Shown here: positions 1-5,877 of the stretch, one piece after another
Layout of the letters: the number at the start of each line of letters is the position of its first letter
Numbering within the stretch: position 1 is the stretch's first letter
Assembly (NCBI GenBank): GCA_020440405.1
Contig: JAGROF010000063.1
Coordinates: forward strand, 1 to 9,974
Direction: 5' to 3'
Length of the DNA stretch: 9,974 bases
Source of the DNA: Chlamydiia bacterium
Lineage (GTDB): Bacteria > Chlamydiota > Chlamydiia > Chlamydiales > Simkaniaceae
Notes under the pieces: model-generated
Databases searched by the model: none
What the model was told of the DNA's origin: nothing
Seen by the model: only the letters and a program-made list of their open reading frames with translations
Translations under genes and position numbers: made by a program

Positions 1-308
1 TGATCTTTTTGAGAAAAGCTTTCCCCATTAGTAAGAACCTCCGGATGAACTCTAAAAAGCGTCATGGGTTTTGACCCTGCTAAAGTATATAGCCCTCCTT
101 CTCGAATCATCACATTCTCTAGAAAAAGCGAAACATTATCTGGGATTGGCTCACTTGCTTCATGTCTCATAAAAAAGCCACCCACTGACAAACCTATTGC
201 AATTAAAATTATCACTTTGATAGCTTTAGCCTTTCTTGTTTGCCTTAAAAGAGATGAGGTTGAAAATGAAAAAACAGATTCTTTTGACTTTTGTACTTTG
301 CTTACCAT
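1..308 (-). CDS. Membrane-anchored protein of unknown function, N-terminal part (runs off left edge)
   Basis: I do not recognise the family. The minus frame stays open from an ATG at 308 to the window edge, about 102 codons. A basic stretch (RQTRKAKAIK, residues 23-32) precedes a single hydrophobic segment (about 33-47, VIILIAIGLSVGGFF). This looks like an uncleaved signal anchor, with the remainder extracytoplasmic. Behind it comes ordinary protein-like sequence, including LYTLAGSKPMTLFRVHPE. The ATG at 308 has a GGGA-type ribosome site upstream. It places the first 14 codons antisense to the signal peptide of the plus-strand gene starting at 266, a 43-bp divergent overlap. A later GTG, just before VIILI, could therefore be the real start, but it lacks a good ribosome site. 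The gene is supported by coherent sequence only, and the C-terminus is unseen. Confidence 0.55.
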   Translation of the reverse strand, partial: MVSKVQKSKESVFSFSTSSLLRQTRKAKAIKVIILIAIGLSVGGFFMRHEASEPIPDNVSLFLENVMIREGGLYTLAGSKPMTLFRVHPEVLTNGESFSQKD

Positions 309-686
309 TCTTATCCCTTTTTTCTTCTCCTTATAGCATTGAAGAAAAAATCTCAGAAGCTCTAATAAACGAAATTTTATCAAACGCTCCGGGAACAATT
401 GAAAAAATTGATCAAGATAGATTGTACCTTTAAAAGTGAGTTCTTGAACATCAGAAGCCATCGGATTTTATTGGAAGACCCAAACGGTTACACGATAGAA
501 TTACCAAGTATTTCTTATGAAGATGAGGGGTTATACGTTTTAACCGGTCCAGGACAATTACTGGTTTATGAGTGTACAAGGTGCCATGAAGTATATGGAG
601 GACATCCTGGCGTATGTGATAGATGTGGCGAGACGTCCTTTATAAGAAAATATGTTCCCATTTCTAGGGTTAGGCAGGATGAATGA
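266..686 (+). CDS. Exported zinc-ribbon protein, reading frame split by a +1 shift at 428-432
   Basis: This is an unrecognised small protein. ATG 266 follows GAGG (256-259) at good spacing and opens a signal peptide: MKK, then the hydrophobic stretch ILLTFVLCLPFLSLF, then a likely cleavage site near SSPYS. Frame one stops at TAA 431-433 after 55 codons, ending DRLYL. Skipping one base (T431) continues smoothly as KSEFLNIRSHRILLEDPNG and runs to TGA 684-686, giving 139 aa in all. The C-terminal third holds a zinc-ribbon-like C-X2-C-X10-C-X2-C (CTRC and CDRC, codons near 573-626). An internal TTG at 399 could start the second half alone, but it has no evident ribosome site and would lose the export signal. 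The gene overlaps coaD by ATGA, so it is probably the first gene of that transcript. Either a programmed +1 frameshift or a one-base lesion or sequencing error explains the break; I cannot tell which. Confidence 0.6.
422..436 (+). other. Candidate +1 frameshift site (CTT TAA A)
   Basis: The zero-frame codons TTG TAC CTT TAA are followed by A. Slippage of the CUU-reading tRNA by one base onto UUU would next decode AAA AGT GAG and restore a long, protein-like frame. The layout parallels the prfB autoregulatory site (CUU UGA C), with UAA in place of UGA. Unlike prfB, I see no strong Shine-Dalgarno-like stimulator just upstream. A one-base indel in the TTT-AAAA run is the main alternative. Confidence 0.35.
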
Positions 687-1177
687 AGGTGATGTATCCT
701 GGGACGTTTGATCCCCCGACAAAAGGACACTTAAGTCTCATTACTCGCGCTAGTGTTTTGTTTGACTCTGTAGACGTTGCTATTGGCATTGATACAGAAA
801 AAGACAAACCCTTGCTAACAGCAGAAGAGCGGATGGCTTTTTTAGAAACACTCACCCAAGATATGCCCAATGTTTCGGTGAGTTTCTTTGAAGGGCTTCT
901 GGTAAAGCATGCAGAAGAAAGAGGGTGTCATGCGATCCTCCGTTCTTTGCGCACTTATACCGATTTTGAGCATGAGAAAACCTTGGCTCACACCAATAAA
1001 AAAATAGGCAATATCGAAACGCTTTTACTTCTTCCCGATGAAGCTTATCAGTCGATCAGCGCATCCTTGATCCGCGATATTGCAAGGCGAGGAGAAGATC
1101 TAACTCCTTTTATTCCGGAGGGGATTGCCCCAAAAGTGACTGAAATGCTGCAGGCAAGGCTTCAATCAAATCGCTAG
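683..1177 (+). CDS. coaD: Pantetheine-phosphate adenylyltransferase
   Basis: This cytoplasmic enzyme transfers AMP from ATP to 4'-phosphopantetheine, giving dephospho-CoA, the penultimate step of CoA synthesis. At 164 aa it has the usual family length. The nucleotidyltransferase signature YPGTFDPPTKGH lies at residues 5-16, with the TxGH histidine at 16. The substrate-binding stretch LRSLRTYTDFEHE is at 86-98. The C-terminal ATP-binding segment SISASLIRDIA (124-134) matches the family's ISSSxVKEIA element. ATG 683 overlaps the stop of the preceding zinc-ribbon gene (ATGA), indicating translational coupling. The last 68 bp overlap the 3' end of nnr on the other strand, and there is no room for a separate terminator between them. 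Identification is secure from the motifs. Confidence 0.96.
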   Translation: MKVMYPGTFDPPTKGHLSLITRASVLFDSVDVAIGIDTEKDKPLLTAEERMAFLETLTQDMPNVSVSFFEGLLVKHAEERGCHAILRSLRTYTDFEHEKTLAHTNKKIGNIETLLLLPDEAYQSISASLIRDIARRGEDLTPFIPEGIAPKVTEMLQARLQSNR

Positions 1178-2588
1178 CAATCATGTCATAAGATGTTTTT
1201 TTCCGAGCAGCAATTTCTCCAGCGCTTCCATGGAGATAGACTCCCAAAGCCGCGGCATTGCGCCCCTTGACTCCTTGCGCTAAAAGCGCCGCAATCATTC
1301 CTGTTAGCACATCCCCTGTTCCAGCAGTAGCCATTCCAGGGTCTCCTTTAGGAACAATCAAGGGAAGGGTTTTTGGATGAAAAATCCATGTTGGAGCGCC
1401 TTTCAAAACCAGTGTCACCTCACTTTGATCCACAAAAGCTTGGCAAGCCTCATGCGTGAGCGTCTCTTGCCCTAATAGGTGGAGCATTTCTTTTGTATGA
1501 GGGGTGAGAATGGCTCCTTTAGGAAAAATCTTGAGATGGTAAAGGGCGTCGGCATCGATGACCATCGGAACGTGCAATTTTGAGGCAATCCCTTGCAAAA
1601 ACGTGTGCATTTCTTCTCCTTTTCCCACGCCAGGCCCCATCAAACACCCTTTTGCCCGCTTCCCCTCTTCTAAAATGGCCTGATCTTCTCCCCAGCGGTA
1701 AGGGGTGCGCACCAGTTCATACGCTGCAGGAGCTAGCTCTTTCTCCATTCCCTCGGGATGAAACAGTCTGACAATTCCTGCCCCTGTTCGCAAAGCAGCT
1801 AAACAAGAAAGCATGGCAGCCCCTGGCATTCCAGGAGATCCGGCAATGGCAATGACATATCCTGCTTGATATTTGTGGCGGTCTCTTTGCAAAGGGGGAA
1901 GGAGCGCTTTGAGCGCCTCTTCTCGAATTAAATACCCGACACCTTGAGCCTCTCTGTAATACTTTGGATCCATCCCAAAGTCGACGCGGCAGAGTTTTCC
2001 GACATGATTGTACCCTTTTCCGACAAAAAATCCCCGCTTTGCCATTCCTAAATAAAGGGTCTCTTCCGCAACGATGGCGCAATCTGCCTCCCCTGTATTT
2101 CCATTGACTCCTGAAGGAATATCAATGGATAACACGGGAAGTTTAGAAGCATTCACTTGCTGGATGAGTTCTCTCAGTTTTCCTTCGACAGTGCCTTGAA
2201 ACCCTGTCCCTAAAAGGCCATCAACAATCACACCTTTGAGCTTTAAAACGTCTTGCCATTTCCCATCAAACCCCTTTCCATGCTTCTGACACAGGGGGCT
2301 AGCCTCTTCCAAGCTGACCATTCGAAATGCTTCGACATGAAACCCCCGATGCAGGAGAAAGTTTCCCGCTACAAGAGCATCCCCCCCATTATTTCCCTTC
2401 CCCACAAGAAGGGTCACGACCTTTTCCAGCCCCCTTTCTTTCACAAAGGCCTCAATCCGCTGCGCCACCCCTTCTCCAGCCTTGAGCATATAGGCCTCTG
2501 CTGAAGCCCCTGCCTCCATGCTGACCTTCTCAATCCGGGCCATCTCTTCTGCCCGCACCACCTTTGTGCCTTCTAGACCTGTTTCCAT
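1110..2588 (-). CDS. nnr: Bifunctional NAD(P)HX epimerase / ADP-dependent NAD(P)HX dehydratase
   Basis: This is a metabolite-repair enzyme (YjeF type). The N-terminal domain epimerises damaged NAD(P)H hydrates and the C-terminal domain dehydrates the S-form back to NAD(P)H using ADP. The fusion is 492 aa, the normal size. In the epimerase domain (about 8-220) I see KVVRAEEMARIE at the start, GKGNNGGDALVAG (63-75), VDGLLGTGF (122-130) and IDIPSGVNGNTGE (155-167). In the dehydratase domain (about 225-490) I see the KYQAGYV element (239-245), GPGVGKGEE (318-326), IDADAL (344-349), LTPHTKEM (361-368) and the ATP/ADP-site loop GMATAGTGDVLTG (418-430). ATG 2588 follows an AGGATGGGG-type ribosome site; a GTG nearer the conserved VVRAEEM is a less likely start. 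A strong terminator ends about 20 bp before the start codon, so expression probably needs readthrough or antitermination. Confidence 0.95.
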   Translation of the reverse strand: METGLEGTKVVRAEEMARIEKVSMEAGASAEAYMLKAGEGVAQRIEAFVKERGLEKVVTLLVGKGNNGGDALVAGNFLLHRGFHVEAFRMVSLEEASPLCQKHGKGFDGKWQDVLKLKGVIVDGLLGTGFQGTVEGKLRELIQQVNASKLPVLSIDIPSGVNGNTGEADCAIVAEETLYLGMAKRGFFVGKGYNHVGKLCRVDFGMDPKYYREAQGVGYLIREEALKALLPPLQRDRHKYQAGYVIAIAGSPGMPGAAMLSCLAALRTGAGIVRLFHPEGMEKELAPAAYELVRTPYRWGEDQAILEEGKRAKGCLMGPGVGKGEEMHTFLQGIASKLHVPMVIDADALYHLKIFPKGAILTPHTKEMLHLLGQETLTHEACQAFVDQSEVTLVLKGAPTWIFHPKTLPLIVPKGDPGMATAGTGDVLTGMIAALLAQGVKGRNAAALGVYLHGSAGEIAARKKTSYDMIASDLIEALPAAFQSLLGQSPPE

Positions 2589-2607
2589 GGCCCCATCCTA
2601 TCAAATC

Positions 2608-2637
2608 AAAAAAAAGAGGTGCACTAAAAAGTGCACC
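2608..2637 (-). terminator. Intrinsic terminator just upstream of nnr
   Basis: On the minus strand GGTGCACT and AGTGCACC form a perfect 8-bp stem (2618-2637) with a TTTT loop. CTC and eight T's follow (2608-2615). The plus strand has no T-tract after the stem, so the direction is minus only. It ends 19 bp before the nnr start codon, too close to fit a normal promoter in between. Confidence 0.85.
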
Positions 2638-2895
2638 CCCAACCAATATAAGGGAAGCATAGGTTGTGAACATGAGCCATTAGAGGCTACGGGATACGGC
2701 TAGGATTAACCGAATCACGTTGACCCTAATGGTAACCAACAAGGCATGACGAGGCGTCATTTTAATTACTGTGTTTTCAAAATTGTGCGCAAAGGGGAAC
2801 GTGCTTTCTATCGTCCTAATATCGGACGCTAAAACCGGGATTTTTCTGGAGTTTATTAGATTAGATACGACTCAGGAAAAAATCCACCCCTTCTT
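2608..2895 (-). ncRNA. Candidate structured small RNA or attenuator leader upstream of nnr
   Basis: The gene-free 2589-2953 stretch looks like a transcription unit on the minus strand: promoter (2903-2931), predicted start near 2895, terminator at 2608. The roughly 288-nt product would begin with a long hairpin (2885-2838: GGATTTTT pairs with AAAAATCC, then CTGAGT with ACTcCAG). Next come CGTCC/GGACG (2828-2812) and ATGACG/CGTCAT (2760-2746), then the terminator stem. It could be a free small RNA, a cis leader controlling nnr by attenuation, or just a long 3' tail of gpsA. I compared it from memory with tmRNA, RNase P, SRP and 6S RNA and saw none of their hallmark sequences. Whether it is conserved or expressed cannot be seen here. 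Confidence 0.4.
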
Positions 2896-2902
2896 AACAT
2901 TA

Positions 2903-2931
2903 ATCTTAACCTTTTCTTAATTAATTATCAA
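2903..2931 (-). promoter_or_regulatory. Sigma-70-type promoter for the 2608-2895 RNA / nnr leader
   Basis: The minus strand has TTGATA (2931-2926, 5 of 6 to consensus), a 17-bp spacer, then TAAGAT (2908-2903, 4 of 6). It lies just past the end of gpsA in an AT-rich stretch, and its predicted start is near 2895. No other good promoter was seen between gpsA and nnr. Confidence 0.45.
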
Positions 2932-2953
2932 GAAATTGCTTAAATTGTTGATA

Positions 2954-3946
2954 CTAAAGGTGTTCCTGTTTGACCACGCGGTTCAGAAGGGCGCCAACGG
3001 CTTCTTTTGGGCTAACTCCTTCATAGATAATGGCATACACCGCTTCCGTGATCGGCATGTCGACCCCTGTCTTCCGGCTCAGCTCGAGAGCGGAAAGGCA
3101 CGTGTAAGCTCCCTCAACAACCATCCCAATTTTCTCTCTAGCTTCATCGGGGGTATGCCCCTGGGCTAGGAGAGTCCCAAATATATAGTTGCGGCTCTGG
3201 GTAGAAAGGCACGTTGCGCAGAGATCTCCGAGTCCTGAAAGGCCATTCAGCGTATCTGCAGAGCAGCCAATCGCGTCCCCTAGCTTACGGATCTCATGAA
3301 GCCCTCGGGTCATGAGAGCAGCTTTTGTATTTTCCCCATACCCCAGTCCATCCGAAATGGCGCAGGCAATCGCAATGATGTTTTTCATTGCTCCTCCAAA
3401 AGAGACGCCTCTCATATCGTCATTGGGATAGACCCGAAAGTAGGAGGTGGTAAAGGCCTCACAGATTTGCATCATGAGATCGAAATCGTAACTAGAAGCC
3501 ACAACGGAAGTGGGAAGTTTTTGCATGACTTCCCCAGCAAGGCTGGGCCCACTGAGTGTTCCAATTTTTGCCTCTTCTCCAAGGACTTCTCGAGCCACTT
3601 CAGACATTAAAAGTCCTGTACCCTGCTCAATCCCTTTTGAAGTGAGCACAACAGGGAGCCCTTCGATCCCAAGGGCTTTGAGTTGCTCTAGAACAGGACG
3701 CAATCCTTTAGACGTCACCGACTCAATAATGAGATCCACGTCGGTAATTGCTTCTTTTAAATCTGTTGTGAGAACAAGATTTTCTTCTGCTTGATGATCC
3801 CGCAGTTTCGGATGCGCTTCTCCTCGCTTTAGCACCTCAACAAGGGACATATTTCCCGTCCACAGCTTCACTTCATACCCTTTTTCAGCCAAAAGATTTG
3901 CTAAACAAAATCCCCAGGCACCAGCGCCTAAATATCCTATTCTCAT
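2954..3946 (-). CDS. gpsA: Glycerol-3-phosphate dehydrogenase [NAD(P)+]
   Basis: This enzyme reduces dihydroxyacetone phosphate to sn-glycerol 3-phosphate, the backbone precursor for phospholipids, in the cytoplasm. At 330 aa it is full length. The Rossmann dinucleotide loop GAGAWG lies at residues 7-12. TSKGIE (102-107) carries one conserved active-site lysine. FGGAMKNIIAIACAISDGLG (183-202) carries the second (K188), followed by NTKAALMTRGLHEI. LSGLGDLCATC (236-246) and SRNYIFG (251-257) are family signatures, the latter giving the phosphate/NAD-binding SRN. ATG 3946 has an AGGAAAG ribosome site. The gene lies 49 bp after the UDP-sugar pyrophosphorylase and has its own promoter candidate in that gap. 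No terminator follows directly; the first downstream one is at 2608. Confidence 0.97.
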   Translation of the reverse strand: MRIGYLGAGAWGFCLANLLAEKGYEVKLWTGNMSLVEVLKRGEAHPKLRDHQAEENLVLTTDLKEAITDVDLIIESVTSKGLRPVLEQLKALGIEGLPVVLTSKGIEQGTGLLMSEVAREVLGEEAKIGTLSGPSLAGEVMQKLPTSVVASSYDFDLMMQICEAFTTSYFRVYPNDDMRGVSFGGAMKNIIAIACAISDGLGYGENTKAALMTRGLHEIRKLGDAIGCSADTLNGLSGLGDLCATCLSTQSRNYIFGTLLAQGHTPDEAREKIGMVVEGAYTCLSALELSRKTGVDMPITEAVYAIIYEGVSPKEAVGALLNRVVKQEHL

Positions 3947-3975
3947 CAGACTTTCCTAAATAAATTTTTATAATA

Positions 3976-4004
3976 ATTATACTAGATTGAAGCTTTTACG
4001 TCAT
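3976..4004 (-). promoter_or_regulatory. Promoter candidate for gpsA
   Basis: The minus strand reads ATGACG (4004-3999, 4 of 6), a 17-bp spacer, then a perfect TATAAT (3981-3976). It overlaps the last codons of the upstream gene and would give a leader of about 23 nt carrying the AGGAAAG ribosome site. It suggests gpsA can be transcribed independently of the upstream cluster. Confidence 0.5.
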
Positions 4005-4967
4005 GAGGGCTTTTGCAACAGTTTCTAAACTATCTGGCCCTAAGCGATTTTTGAGTGGTGCAAAACATTTCTTTCGCTTAGACACAATCACTTTAAAAGA
4101 TTTTGCATAAGGAAAAAGGTCAAAAATAAAAGTTTCAAACTTCCACACCCAAATGCTCCCCGCCTGCTTATGGGCAAAATGCCAAGGAAGCTCGATCGCT
4201 GCTGCTTGCTTGACAAAGTCCATTGTGCAAGAAAAAAGCCCTGTATTCCCGTGAGGAAAGCCTAAGTCCTGAATTCGCTTTGTCAACTCGGTGTATTCAC
4301 GGATTATGAGTTTCCCTTTTTCCGTCCCGATCACTCCTAACTTTTCCGTAGGACTTTCCCTTTCGATACATTTCAGGACAAGTTCAACACCTTCTGTTTC
4401 ATGAATGGCTAAAAGCTCTCCATCGAAGGGCTCCGCAAGAGGATTATCAACAGGGATCACTTGAACAATCTCCACCCCCTGTTTTTTCCATGCTTCCCAA
4501 ACCCCTGAAGTATAAAGATTCTTCAATGCTTTCCCATTTCCATCGGGAGATTTCATCTCCCCGTACACCCTTCCCTCATCATCACAGACAGCGATCATGT
4601 CTTGAGAAAAGATCGAGACATTGGTTAATCCAAAATAATGGTGTTCTTCAAGATACTCGACTGTCGCTTCATGGTTTAGAGGTGAGGTCATAATAGCCAA
4701 GGGGAGATCTTTTCCCTTTGCCTCGACCTTTTCAAAGATCAGTTGAAACAACGTTTTCTTTTCTGGCAGTGGAAGCTCGACACATCCTTTTGGTCCTTCC
4801 ACACCCAGCCGCGTCCCCTGCCCTCCTGCAAGCACAAGGCACCCCATTTTCTGAAAGGCTGTGGAAGATATTGTCTCCTTTACAATCACATCGTTAGGAA
4901 GGGGAACAAAGGTTTCTCTCTTTTCAGGAGCTTTTCTCTTTTGGAAGACATCGGCTAAGGGATGCAT
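3996..4967 (-). CDS. Eukaryote-type UDP-N-acetylglucosamine (UDP-sugar) pyrophosphorylase
   Basis: Predicted to make UDP-GlcNAc (or another UDP-sugar) from UTP and the sugar 1-phosphate, feeding peptidoglycan and lipid A synthesis. It belongs to the UDPGP/AGX1-UAP1 family rather than the bacterial GlmU family. Seen: the nucleotide loop LAGGQGTRLG (46-55) with PKG (59-61), TSPLNHEAT (94-102), FSQDMIAV (120-127), PDGNGKAL (141-148), the PVDNPL metal/sugar motif (172-177), TGLFSC (242-247), KFETFIFDLFPYAK (276-289) and the terminal FAPLKNRLGPDSLETV. At 323 aa it is clearly shorter than eukaryotic UAPs (about 480-520 as I recall) and stops straight after the PLKN motif. I chose ATG 4967, which has GGGTGAG upstream and lies 4 bp past the previous stop. 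The open frame extends upstream to 5078, but only inside the preceding gene. Sugar specificity is not decided by the sequence. Confidence 0.88.
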   Translation of the reverse strand: MHPLADVFQKRKAPEKRETFVPLPNDVIVKETISSTAFQKMGCLVLAGGQGTRLGVEGPKGCVELPLPEKKTLFQLIFEKVEAKGKDLPLAIMTSPLNHEATVEYLEEHHYFGLTNVSIFSQDMIAVCDDEGRVYGEMKSPDGNGKALKNLYTSGVWEAWKKQGVEIVQVIPVDNPLAEPFDGELLAIHETEGVELVLKCIERESPTEKLGVIGTEKGKLIIREYTELTKRIQDLGFPHGNTGLFSCTMDFVKQAAAIELPWHFAHKQAGSIWVWKFETFIFDLFPYAKSFKVIVSKRKKCFAPLKNRLGPDSLETVAKALMT

Positions 4968-4971
4968 CGGC

Positions 4972-5877
4972 TCACCCGAATAAAGCGTGATACACAGTAT
5001 GAACGGAAATATTCGCCACATGATCATTTTTCCCATGCAGAGGGATGTGTTCCAATTGCGTATTGGGAGAGTCCACATTCTGTCTCAAAACTCCTTGCTT
5101 AGGGTCTGCCCAAAGAGAGACCACACGAATAGGATAGTGAGCATCCACATAATATGCAATCGAAAGGACTCCTGAATCGGGAGCTACTAAGTACCGGCAG
5201 CAATTTTTAATCAACGAAAGCATTTCAAAAAGATTCGTTTCTCCACGGAGATCAATGATATGATCCATGAGAAATGCAGGCGTTTTTTCCATTCCAAATA
5301 AGAGGATTTTTCCCTTTTTTTCCTCTTGGATTTTGTTGAACAACGCTTGCCAAGAAGGGAGATCCCAATTCTTCTCATACCCATAATGGACCCCTGTCTC
5401 GGTTTGGACATGGCATCCAATATAGGTTTCTTCAGGGTCAAGTGCATAACGCTCCACTAACGCATCCCACTTGTTTTGCCATTGCAACCTGGGAACCAAG
5501 GTCCCCAGTTGCCATTTTAGCCAACGCGTGGGATCAGGTTTTTCAAGGACAACATCAAACATATTTCCACTCAATGCATGCTCCTTAAGCGTTTCTTCAA
5601 CATCAAATGATTGTCCCCGTTTCCATTTTTCTCCAACGATCACCTGAACACCTTCAAGCATCGTGAACGCTTCAGCTAAATCTTTCCGGGTCATAAACGT
5701 AATCGAGGCATGAGGGATGTAGCGACGAATCCGATGAACCAGTGCATAAAGCCCTAAAGGAATATCTCCTAACCCTCGGTTCCACACAACTAAAAACCGC
5801 CTTTTTTCTTCACGCACCATTTTCTTGAGTAGCTTGTCAAAAGGGTTGGGACGGATCGCATCGAATAATTTCTTCAT
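4972..5877 (-). CDS. GT9-like (heptosyltransferase-family) protein
   Basis: A 301-aa divergent member of the ADP-heptose:LPS heptosyltransferase (GT9) fold. The N-terminal FLVVWNRGLGDIPLGLYALV (28-47) matches the family's GxGDxxxxxPxL acceptor-side loop. The middle segment GCHVQTETGVHYGYEKNW (154-171) parallels the GVNPGAxYGxxKxW element of the neighbouring WaaF-like protein. Near the C-terminus, YLVAPDSGVLSIAYYV (229-244) parallels TNDSGPMHIA, the nucleotide-sugar site. The overlap at ATG 5877 (ATGA with the waaF-like stop) and the 4-bp gap to the pyrophosphorylase put it mid-operon. The motifs are weaker than in its neighbour, so the sugar donor and acceptor are uncertain. It may extend an LPS core or another glycan. 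Likely cytoplasmic or peripheral at the inner membrane. Confidence 0.75.
   Translation of the reverse strand: MKKLFDAIRPNPFDKLLKKMVREEKRRFLVVWNRGLGDIPLGLYALVHRIRRYIPHASITFMTRKDLAEAFTMLEGVQVIVGEKWKRGQSFDVEETLKEHALSGNMFDVVLEKPDPTRWLKWQLGTLVPRLQWQNKWDALVERYALDPEETYIGCHVQTETGVHYGYEKNWDLPSWQALFNKIQEEKKGKILLFGMEKTPAFLMDHIIDLRGETNLFEMLSLIKNCCRYLVAPDSGVLSIAYYVDAHYPIRVVSLWADPKQGVLRQNVDSPNTQLEHIPLHGKNDHVANISVHTVYHALFG

Noticed and set aside
64..336. 90-codon plus-strand frame at the left edge
   Set aside because: It is antisense to a more protein-like minus-strand frame with a basic-then-hydrophobic anchor, and the solid plus-strand gene starts in another frame at 266.
1717..2082. 121-codon minus-strand frame inside nnr
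   Set aside because: It is an alternate frame of the conserved NAD(P)HX repair enzyme, rich in Arg, Cys and Ser, with no recognisable domain.
2608..2895. Identity as tmRNA, RNase P RNA, SRP RNA or 6S RNA
   Set aside because: I saw no tRNA-like ends or tag, no P4-type conserved core, no SRP apical loop, and no closing stem joining the two ends as in 6S.
4968..5078. N-terminal extension of the UDP-sugar pyrophosphorylase
   Set aside because: It lies wholly inside the upstream GT9-like gene; the ATG at 4967 has a ribosome site and precedes the conserved domain.
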